From positions 1 through 64,000 of the forward strand of contig JAXMBM010000022.1 in NCBI GenBank assembly GCA_046349855.1: DNA of 64,000 bases. Direction: 5' to 3'. The notes beneath the pieces are model-generated. The model had not been told where the DNA came from. It was given only the letters and a program-made list of their open reading frames with translations, and searched no databases. Source of the stretch: CAIXSC01 sp046349855 (lineage in GTDB: Bacteria > Planctomycetota > Planctomycetia > Pirellulales > Pirellulaceae). This document shows positions 54,752 through 61,903 of this stretch, piece by piece. Position numbers and translations under genes: made by a program. Within the stretch, counting starts at the first letter, position 1, and each line of letters starts with the position of its first letter.

Positions 54752-55642
54752 ATGAGGTTTCTCCGTTTCCTCTGTGGCTGCTCGTTACTGCTCGGACTGC
54801 CTCTGAGCGCCGCAGCGCAGCATGCGCCCGTCGCGCGGGACATGGAGCTGGAAGATGAACTCAGTCCGGTGACGCGCACCCAGCGACTCGCGCAGCTCAC
54901 CGGGCGGCCGATCTTCGCGATCGTCAGCGCCGACTGGTGTGGCAATTGCGTTGCCACGGTCAAACGCCTGCAAAGCGATCCACGGATTACGCCCCTATCG
55001 TCCCAGTTTCTGGTGCTGGTGCTGGAACTCGATTCGGAGCATCACCAGCGCTGGAAGCGGCAGTATCCGCTGTTCTTTCCCGGCGTCCCGATTGTCGGAG
55101 TCGCTCACCCCGACGGGACGTTGATCTACTACCGAGGCGGAGGATTTCATCGCGATCAGTTCGCCGATTTCCTCCGGCAATGCCTGAAACGAGTTGGACG
55201 GATTCTCACTCCTGCCGAGCTGGAGCGCGTCACGCTGATCGAACGGAATGCCCGACTGGCGTTTCTCGCGGGCGACCCGGAGACCGCCGTCCGGCAACTC
55301 TCCAGTCTGCGGAAGATCGCGCCGCTGGGGCAGCTCCACTGTCAGGCCGAGGCCGGTAAAGCGGTCGACGCGCTGGTAGCGCAGCTGACGGAGCTGGCCC
55401 AGAGCGAACTGGAGGACGTGGAGCATCTGCTGGCGGAGCCGCGGCCCGGCGAGGCCGCTCGCCGGCTGCTGGCGGTGCGGCGGGTGTACGGGATTCTGCC
55501 GGAGATCGAGAAAGTGTCGTCCGAGCTCCTGGAGCGGATGACCCACGATCCTGAATTCCAGGTAGCCCTCCGCGCGGCCCAGGAGGCGGAGGAATCGGAG
55601 TTGTCGCGCCGTCCGGCGGCGTCGGCTCGCGTGGCACGTTAG
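54752..55642 (+). CDS. Secreted thioredoxin-like protein, copy 2
   Basis: The 296-residue paralog of the protein at 49541-50425 has a signal peptide (1-22) and active site WCGNC at 62-66. It shares DPRITPLSSQFLVLVLELDS and LTPAELERVTLIERNARLAF with copy 1, plus the same helical C-terminus. Its stop overlaps the stop of the convergent PQQ-type gene by 4 bp (55639-55642). The two paralogs bracket the kinase and the barrel-like gene, pointing to an old duplication. Confidence 0.82.
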   Translation: MRFLRFLCGCSLLLGLPLSAAAQHAPVARDMELEDELSPVTRTQRLAQLTGRPIFAIVSADWCGNCVATVKRLQSDPRITPLSSQFLVLVLELDSEHHQRWKRQYPLFFPGVPIVGVAHPDGTLIYYRGGGFHRDQFADFLRQCLKRVGRILTPAELERVTLIERNARLAFLAGDPETAVRQLSSLRKIAPLGQLHCQAEAGKAVDALVAQLTELAQSELEDVEHLLAEPRPGEAARRLLAVRRVYGILPEIEKVSSELLERMTHDPEFQVALRAAQEAEESELSRRPAASARVAR

Positions 55643-56925
55643 GGGGACGATTCGGCGGCCACGTGAAACAGGTGCTTTTCGCCTCGCAGCAACAGGCCGC
55701 GCGCCACGGGGACCGGCGAGCCGATCACGGCTTCACCCATCTGGTTTTCGGCCAGCACTTCGCAACGTTGGTTGGCGATGCTCGCCACAAACACCACTCC
55801 GTCCTCGCGCGGGGCATACAGCAAGTCGCCTGCGACCAGGGGAGAGGCATAGAAATTGGCTCGCCCCTTAGGGAATTCGCCCGTCCACAGCGTCTTCCCT
55901 GTAGCCGGATCGATGCTCGCCACTTCCCCCCGGTCTCGCACCAGAATGACCTGCCCACGGTAGACAGCCGGAGTCGGGACAAAGGTCCCCACATCGTCTC
56001 GTCGCCACACATGACTGGTCGCCGTCGTGTCCCCGGTGCCTGCCAGCCGGATGCCGTACAGCAGCGGGACTCCGCGATCATTGCGCCCGTACGCAATCAC
56101 CGCCATGTCTCCCACGATGACCGGAGTGGCAATGGCGGGCCAGAGCTTCTGAGCTTGAGGATTGAAGTTCCCGCACGACCAGCGTACCGCGCCGTCCTCG
56201 GCCCCGTGAATCGTCACGTGCTCCGCTCCCCACACCAGAATCGACTCGGCGCCCTGGAACGACAGCACGATGGGCGTCGAATAGCCATGGTCACACTCGA
56301 CCGGCGTCTGATAGTTGCGAGCCACCTTCCACGCCATCTCGCCGGTCTGCTTGTCGAATGCCGCCAGCCACGACTCGCCTTGGTGCATCCGCGCCATGAC
56401 CACGTACTTTTCGGTCAGCACCGGCGACGTTCCGTGGTCCCAGAACAGTGTGTCGGGGCCGAATCGCGTGACAAGATTGGTTTGCCAGCGGATCTGTCCA
56501 TTCCGTTCCACGGCGGCCAAGGTACCGCTCTTGTAATACACGTAGACCGCCTGGCCATCGGTCACGGGCGAGGCGTTGCAACCCGAACCGTTGCGATGCT
56601 TGCCTGCTTTTTCCTGACCGAATACGGTCCGCCATTTCTCGGCACCCGCCAGGTCAAAACACAGCAGAGCATCCTGACCTTCGACCGGAGCGGTCAGGTA
56701 GATCAGCCCGTTGAGCACAATCGGGGTCGAGCACCCTTTGCCAGGAAGGGGAGTGCGCCAGCGATACGATTCACTGCCGAACTTCCGCGGAAAAACTCCC
56801 TGCTCGATACTCCCGCTTCCCTGCGGGCCGCGCCACGACCGCCAGTCCTGTGGTTCCGCTCCCTGCGCCCCGGTGACGACCAGCAACAGCATTCCAGCAA
56901 CGGCGGTCGAACGTAGCATTCCCAT
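55639..56925 (-). CDS. PQQ-like beta-propeller repeat protein
   Basis: The protein is 428 residues from the ATG at 56925, which has GAGGGA upstream. A signal peptide (1-22, ending TGAQG) precedes PQQ/BamB-type repeats: ALLCFDLAGAEKWRTVFGQE, WLAAFDKQTGEMAWKVARNY, GEVASIDPATGKTLWTGEF. These form an eight-bladed propeller of the kind found in PQQ enzymes and in BamB-like proteins. Quinoprotein active-site residues were not identified, so it is probably not a dehydrogenase. The frame is open far upstream (to 57603), but that extension overlaps the kdp genes and is rejected. Confidence 0.88.
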   Translation of the reverse strand: MGMLRSTAVAGMLLLVVTGAQGAEPQDWRSWRGPQGSGSIEQGVFPRKFGSESYRWRTPLPGKGCSTPIVLNGLIYLTAPVEGQDALLCFDLAGAEKWRTVFGQEKAGKHRNGSGCNASPVTDGQAVYVYYKSGTLAAVERNGQIRWQTNLVTRFGPDTLFWDHGTSPVLTEKYVVMARMHQGESWLAAFDKQTGEMAWKVARNYQTPVECDHGYSTPIVLSFQGAESILVWGAEHVTIHGAEDGAVRWSCGNFNPQAQKLWPAIATPVIVGDMAVIAYGRNDRGVPLLYGIRLAGTGDTTATSHVWRRDDVGTFVPTPAVYRGQVILVRDRGEVASIDPATGKTLWTGEFPKGRANFYASPLVAGDLLYAPREDGVVFVASIANQRCEVLAENQMGEAVIGSPVPVARGLLLRGEKHLFHVAAESSP

Positions 56926-57165
56926 CGTTCTCAGTCCCTCGGTATTCCAGCGACACCCATCCGCGACCTGCGGCGCACCCCACTCTGGGGCCCGACCGGC
57001 GTCCCACGAGTATATCGTGCCGCCGACCGGTTTTCCGCGGCCGGCCCCGGGGCGTTTTGACAAAGTCTTGATACGGCGGACTGCGTTTTTGTCCCCCCTT
57101 TGATGCGACATCTCGTCTAATACGACAGAGGACTTCACTGCAGGCAGCTCCAGGAGAAACCCACT

Positions 57166-57261
57166 ATGGACCTGAAATGGCTGGCGGCCGGCCTGGCCTT
57201 TTTTTTCATCTCGTTCGCCTGGATCGAGTTTCTGGCCCGCCTTCGACGGGAGGACAAGTGA
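57166..57261 (+). CDS. Small membrane protein upstream of kdpF
   Basis: A 31-residue ORF (starting MDLKWLAAGLAFFFISFAW) has one transmembrane helix (about 5-24) and a charged tail ending in RLRREDK. Its TGA overlaps the kdpF ATG (ATGA), giving translational coupling. A CAGGAGAAA ribosome site precedes it. It is not kdpF itself but is likely part of the Kdp unit; small leader-like membrane ORFs are seen beside kdpF in other bacteria. Confidence 0.65.
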   Translation: MDLKWLAAGLAFFFISFAWIEFLARLRREDK

Positions 57262-57344
57262 TGGACTGGACAAACTGGCTGGCCCTGCTGACCGCCGCGG
57301 CGCTCGTGGTGTATCTGACCTACGCGCTGCTGGCTCCGGAGTAA
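57261..57344 (+). CDS. kdpF: K+-transporting ATPase small subunit KdpF
   Basis: A 27-residue single-helix peptide (starting MDWTNWLALLTAAALVVYL, ending LLAPE) matches KdpF in length and in the tail motif before the stop. It overlaps the previous small ORF by one base and ends 4 bp before kdpA. KdpF stabilises the KdpABC complex. Confidence 0.82.
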   Translation: MDWTNWLALLTAAALVVYLTYALLAPE

Positions 57345-57348
57345 CTTT

Positions 57349-59094
57349 ATGACATCCGCTGGCTTCTGGCAGATCGCCCTGTATCTGGTGGTCTTGTTGC
57401 TCTGCGTCAAACCCCTGGGTCTCTACCTGGCCCGCATCTATTCCGGCGCGACACCGGGACCGGCAAGGTGGCTCGCCCCGCTGGAGCGGCTGGTGTACCG
57501 GCTGTGCGGCGTGGACGCCACGGCCGAGATGCATTGGAAACAGTATGCGGCCGCCGTCCTGAGCCTCAGCCTGGTGAGCTTTCTGGCCGTGTATGGCCTG
57601 CAACGCTGCCAGGACTGGCTGCCGCTCAATCCGGCCGAGCGGTCGGCGGTTCCTCCCGATCTGGCCTTCAATACGGCGGTCAGCTTCGTCACCAATACCA
57701 ACTGGCAGGCGTACAGCGGCGAGGTCACTCTCAGTTACCTCACGCAGTTGATCGGCCTCACCGTCCAGAACTTTGTCTCAGCCTCGGCCGGCATGGCGGT
57801 GCTGATCGCCTTGCTGCGGGGCCTCACGCGACGTGAAACCTGGCAGCTCGGCAACTTCTGGGTCGATCTGGTGCGCGGAATCCTCTACATCCTGCTCCCG
57901 ATGTCCCTGGTCCTGGCACTCCTGCTTGTCTCCCAGGGAGTCGTGCAGACGTGTACCCCTTACCGCACGGTCACGTTGCTGGAATCGCTGCACGACGACG
58001 CTCGACAACCGGTCGTGACCCAGACGCTGGCGGTCGGTCCCGCCGCGTCTCAGGTTGCCATCAAGCAACTGGGGACCAATGGCGGCGGCTTCTTCAACAC
58101 CAACTCGGCTCACCCCTTCGAAAACCCGACGCCACTGACCAACTTCCTCGAACTGCTGTCGATCCTGCTGCTGCCAGCGGCCCTCTGCTTCACCTTGGGG
58201 GAGTTGGTCGGCGATCGCCGCCAGGGCTGGGCGCTCCTGGCCGCCATGCTGGTGATCTTCGTACCGCTGATCTTCGCCGTGACCTGGGCCGAGCAGCAGG
58301 GGAATCCCGTGCTGACGCGACTGGGAGTGGACCAGACGCCGTCGGTGGATCAGGCGGGCGGCAACATGGAAGGAAAGGAAACTCGCTTCGGCATCGCGCC
58401 GTCGGCGCTGTGGGCCGTCGCGACGACGGCCGCGTCGAATGGCTCGGTCAATGCAATGCACGACTCCTTCACGCCGCTCGGCAGCCTGTTTCCCCTGTGG
58501 TTGATCCAGTTGGGGGAAGTGGTCTTTGGCGGAGTCGGATCGGGAATGTATGGTCTGCTGTTGTTCGCCCTGCTGGCCGTATTCATCGCGGGCCTCATGG
58601 TAGGTCGGACACCGGAGTACCTGGGCAAGAAAATCGGCGCGTTTGAAATCAAGATGGCCACGCTGGCGATCCTCTGCCCCTGCGCGCTGGTCCTCGTCGG
58701 CACGGCCGTCGGAGTGGCCACGTCGGCGGGCCGTGCCGGGATCCCGCAGCACGGACCGCACGGTTTCACCGAAGTACTCTACGCCTGCTCTTCCGCCGCC
58801 AACAACAACGGCAGCGCGCTGGCCGGTCTGAACGCCAACACCGAGTTCTACAACGGCCTCCTGGGACTGTCGATGCTGCTGGGACGCTTCTGGGTTCTGT
58901 TGCCCGTGCTGGCAATCGCCGGCTCGCTGGCGGCCCAAAAGTCGGTGCCTCCGGGCCCCGGCACATTGCCGACACACAACGTTCTGTTCGTCGTCCTGCT
59001 GGTCGCCGTCGTGCTGATCGTCGGCGCCTTGAGTTTCTTTCCAGCGCTGGCTCTCGGTCCGCTGGTCGAACATTTCCAGCTGTCGACACACTGA
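57349..59094 (+). CDS. kdpA: K+-transporting ATPase subunit A KdpA
   Basis: The 581-residue, roughly 10-helix protein forms the potassium channel-like subunit. Selectivity and family blocks are seen: AFNTAVSFVTNTNWQAYSGE, QLGTNGGGFFNTNSAHPFEN, GNMEGKETRFG, and the later YACSSAANNNGSALAGLNAN. The length is normal. It follows kdpF and precedes kdpB by 12 bp. Confidence 0.97.
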   Translation: MTSAGFWQIALYLVVLLLCVKPLGLYLARIYSGATPGPARWLAPLERLVYRLCGVDATAEMHWKQYAAAVLSLSLVSFLAVYGLQRCQDWLPLNPAERSAVPPDLAFNTAVSFVTNTNWQAYSGEVTLSYLTQLIGLTVQNFVSASAGMAVLIALLRGLTRRETWQLGNFWVDLVRGILYILLPMSLVLALLLVSQGVVQTCTPYRTVTLLESLHDDARQPVVTQTLAVGPAASQVAIKQLGTNGGGFFNTNSAHPFENPTPLTNFLELLSILLLPAALCFTLGELVGDRRQGWALLAAMLVIFVPLIFAVTWAEQQGNPVLTRLGVDQTPSVDQAGGNMEGKETRFGIAPSALWAVATTAASNGSVNAMHDSFTPLGSLFPLWLIQLGEVVFGGVGSGMYGLLLFALLAVFIAGLMVGRTPEYLGKKIGAFEIKMATLAILCPCALVLVGTAVGVATSAGRAGIPQHGPHGFTEVLYACSSAANNNGSALAGLNANTEFYNGLLGLSMLLGRFWVLLPVLAIAGSLAAQKSVPPGPGTLPTHNVLFVVLLVAVVLIVGALSFFPALALGPLVEHFQLSTH

Positions 59095-59106
59095 GGATTA
59101 CCTGCC

Positions 59107-61179
59107 ATGCACCGTACTGCTTCCCGACTGCTTGATCCGACGATCCTGTGGAGTGCCTGCGGGGCCTCGTTTCGCAAACTCGATCCGCGCGTGCAGCTCC
59201 GCAACCCGGTCATGTTCACCGTGTATGTCGGCAGCCTGCTGACGACTCTGCTCTGGCTCCATTCGCTGTGGGCCCCTGCCGGGGAATCGTCCACGTTTAT
59301 CCTGGAGGTGACCGTGTGGCTGTGGTTCACCGTGCTGTTTGCGAACTTCGCCGAGGCGCTGGCGGAGGGGCATGGGAAGGCCCAGGCCGCAGCCCTGCGT
59401 CACAGCCGGACCACGGTCACCGCCCGCCGACTCACGGACGTCCCCAGCCGCACGACCGTCGATGTGTCGGCCACCGACTTGCAGATCGGTGACCTGGTCA
59501 TCGTCCGCGCGGGCGAGACCATTCCGGCGGATGGCGAAGTCGTGGAAGGAGTGGCATCGGTCGACGAGAGTGCCATCACGGGAGAAAGTGCTCCGGTGGT
59601 GCGGGAAAGCGGGGGAGATCGCAGTTCGGTAACGGGTGGCACGCGAGTGATTTCCGATTGGCTGATCGTGCAGGTTCGGACGCTGCCGGGCCAGAGTTTT
59701 CTGGACCGCATGATTGCGCTGGTCGAAGGGGCCGAACGGCAGAAGACTCCCAACGAAATCGCGCTGGCAATCCTGCTGGCGGCCTTGACGCTGATCTTCC
59801 TGCTGGTCGTCGCCACGCTCCTCCCCTATTCGATCTACAGCGTGACCGCGGCCGGTCAGGGGCGCGCGATCAGTCTGACCGTGCTGGTGGCACTCTTCGT
59901 CTGTCTCGCTCCCACGACGATCGGTGCCCTGCTTTCGGCCATCGGCATTGCGGGGATGAACCGGTTGAGCCGCGCGAATGTCGTCGCCATGTCGGGGCGG
60001 GCGGTGGAAGCCGCCGGCGACGTCGATGTGCTGCTGCTCGACAAGACCGGGACGATCACGCTGGGCAATCGCCAGGCCACACGTTTTCTTCCCGCAGCCC
60101 AGGTGCCGGAACTGGAACTGGCCGAAGCCGCACAACTCGCCTCCCTGGCCGACGAAACGGCCGAGGGCCGCAGCATCGCAGTGCTCGCCAAACGCCAGTT
60201 CGGCCTGCGCGGACGCCCGCTCGAGAGCATTCAACCCCACTTCGTCCCCTTCTCGGCGCGGACGCGGATGAGCGGCGTGTCGCTCGCCGGACGCGAAATC
60301 CGCAAAGGAGCGGCCGACGCCATCGAGACTCATGTGCGCGGCCTGGGAGGCTTTCTCCCGGAGGACGTTCGGGCAACCGTCCAGCAGATTTCCCGCGGTG
60401 GTGGCACACCGCTGGTCGTCAGCCGCAATGCGCAGGTGCTGGGGGTCATCGAACTCAAAGACATCGTCAAGGGCGGTATCAAGGAGCGGTTCGCCGAACT
60501 GCGACAGATGGGCATCAAGACGGTGATGATCACAGGCGATAACCCGCTGACCGCCGCGGCCATCGCCGCCGAAGCGGGTGTCGATGACTTCCTCGCCGAA
60601 GCAACCCCGGAAGCCAAGCTGGCGCTGATTCGCGACTACCAGCGCGGAGGCCGGCTGGTGGCGATGACCGGCGACGGCACCAACGATGCCCCGGCACTCG
60701 CTCAGGCCGACGTGGCGGTGGCGATGAACAGTGGTACTCAAGCCGCCAAAGAGGCCGGCAACATGGTCGACCTCGATTCGAACCCGACGAAACTCATCGA
60801 AATCGTCAACATCGGCAAACAACTGCTGATGACGCGCGGAGCGCTGACGACCTTCAGCATCGCCAATGACGTCGCCAAGTACTTCGCCATCCTGCCGGCT
60901 GCTTTCGCCGATACCTATCCGGCCCTCAAAGCACTCGACCTGATGGGCTTGAATTCACCGTCCAGCGCCATCCTGTCGGCCGTGATTTTCAACGCCTTGA
61001 TCATCATCGCTCTGGTTCCCCTGGCGCTGCGGGGCGTAACATATCGCCCGGTCAGTGCCGCGCAACTGCTCCGCAACAATCTGCTGATCTATGGCCTCGG
61101 AGGTCTCGCGGTCCCGTTTTTCGGCATCAAGCTGCTCGACTGGCTGCTGGCCCTCACCGGACTGGCGGGAACCGCATGA
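59107..61179 (+). CDS. kdpB: K+-transporting ATPase subunit B KdpB
   Basis: The 690-residue P-type ATPase catalyses ATP-driven transport. The phosphorylated Asp312 lies in LLLDKTGTITLGN, with the actuator TGES motif in ITGESAPVVRESGGD, and the hinge TGDGTNDAPALAQADVAVAM. A DNPLTAAAIAAEAGVDDFLAE segment is the KdpB phosphorylation-domain block. The transmembrane set is as usual. It lies between kdpA and kdpC. Confidence 0.97.
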   Translation: MHRTASRLLDPTILWSACGASFRKLDPRVQLRNPVMFTVYVGSLLTTLLWLHSLWAPAGESSTFILEVTVWLWFTVLFANFAEALAEGHGKAQAAALRHSRTTVTARRLTDVPSRTTVDVSATDLQIGDLVIVRAGETIPADGEVVEGVASVDESAITGESAPVVRESGGDRSSVTGGTRVISDWLIVQVRTLPGQSFLDRMIALVEGAERQKTPNEIALAILLAALTLIFLLVVATLLPYSIYSVTAAGQGRAISLTVLVALFVCLAPTTIGALLSAIGIAGMNRLSRANVVAMSGRAVEAAGDVDVLLLDKTGTITLGNRQATRFLPAAQVPELELAEAAQLASLADETAEGRSIAVLAKRQFGLRGRPLESIQPHFVPFSARTRMSGVSLAGREIRKGAADAIETHVRGLGGFLPEDVRATVQQISRGGGTPLVVSRNAQVLGVIELKDIVKGGIKERFAELRQMGIKTVMITGDNPLTAAAIAAEAGVDDFLAEATPEAKLALIRDYQRGGRLVAMTGDGTNDAPALAQADVAVAMNSGTQAAKEAGNMVDLDSNPTKLIEIVNIGKQLLMTRGALTTFSIANDVAKYFAILPAAFADTYPALKALDLMGLNSPSSAILSAVIFNALIIIALVPLALRGVTYRPVSAAQLLRNNLLIYGLGGLAVPFFGIKLLDWLLALTGLAGTA

Positions 61180-61216
61180 GGCACCTCGCTTCATCCGCCG
61201 CCGCGACCGCCGCGGC

Positions 61217-61265
61217 GATCGCTGATTCCCGATCGCTGATTCCAGGTCGCTGAATCCAGGTCGCC
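61217..61265 (+). repeat. Short tandem repeat between kdpB and kdpC
   Basis: Three and a half copies of a 14-nt unit (GATCGCTGATTCCC, GATCGCTGATTCCA, GGTCGCTGAATCCA, GGTCGCC). It lies in the 136-bp gap before the kdpC start. Confidence 0.8.
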
Positions 61266-61315
61266 AAGCACCAGCCGCCGATAACTTGGAATCCATTTTT
61301 CGGAGTTCCCTCACC

Positions 61316-61894
61316 ATGCGACAACAACTGCTTCCCGCCCTCCGCATGCTGCTCGTATTGACGGTCCTCACCGGGGTGGTCTACCCACTTGCAGTCACCG
61401 GCGTCGCCCAATTGGCTTTTCCTCATCAGGCTGGCGGCAGCCTGTTGTACGATGGTGACCGTGTCGTCGGCTCAGAACTGATCGGCCAGTCGTTTTCCCG
61501 GCCCGAGTATTTCTGGGGCCGGCTGTCCGCCACCGGCCCGGTGCCGTATCAAGCCGCTGCGTCCACCGGTTCGAACTACGGTCCCCTGAATCCTCAACTG
61601 TCATCAGCGGCCGAACAGAGACTGGCCGATCTGCGGGCCAGTGGTCTGACGGACGTCCCCATTCCCGTCGATCTGGTCACCTCCTCGGGCAGTGGCCTGG
61701 ACCCGAACATTTCTCCCGCGGCCGCGGCCTGTCAGATTGGTCGAGTGAGCCGGGCACGGCGTCTGCCGGAGGAGACGGTGCGGCAGCTGGTCCTGGCTCA
61801 CACTCAAGGACGCCAGTTTGGCCTGCTCGGCGAATCACGAGTTCACGTGCTGTCGCTCAATTTGGCTCTCGATAAACTGTCCCTCGCCGAGTAA
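61316..61894 (+). CDS. kdpC: K+-transporting ATPase subunit C KdpC
   Basis: The protein is 192 residues from the ATG at 61316, which has GGAG upstream; a longer in-frame start at 61286 is unlikely. One N-terminal transmembrane helix (about 10-32) is followed by a soluble domain with family blocks VVGSELIGQSFSRPEYFWGR, SGSGLDPNISPAAA and RPEYFWGRLSA. KdpC stabilises the KdpAB complex. The gene lies between kdpB and kdpD. Confidence 0.96.
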   Translation: MRQQLLPALRMLLVLTVLTGVVYPLAVTGVAQLAFPHQAGGSLLYDGDRVVGSELIGQSFSRPEYFWGRLSATGPVPYQAAASTGSNYGPLNPQLSSAAEQRLADLRASGLTDVPIPVDLVTSSGSGLDPNISPAAAACQIGRVSRARRLPEETVRQLVLAHTQGRQFGLLGESRVHVLSLNLALDKLSLAE

Positions 61895-61903
61895 GACGGA
61901 GTC

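Noticed and set aside
57050..57165. Sigma-70 promoter for kdp from TTGACA at about 57057
   Set aside because: No acceptable -10 box lies 16-18 bp downstream.
55639..57603. 654-residue version of the PQQ-type protein
   Set aside because: The extension past 56925 overlaps the kdp genes on the other strand and lacks a signal peptide at its N-terminus; the ATG at 56925 has a ribosome site and signal peptide.
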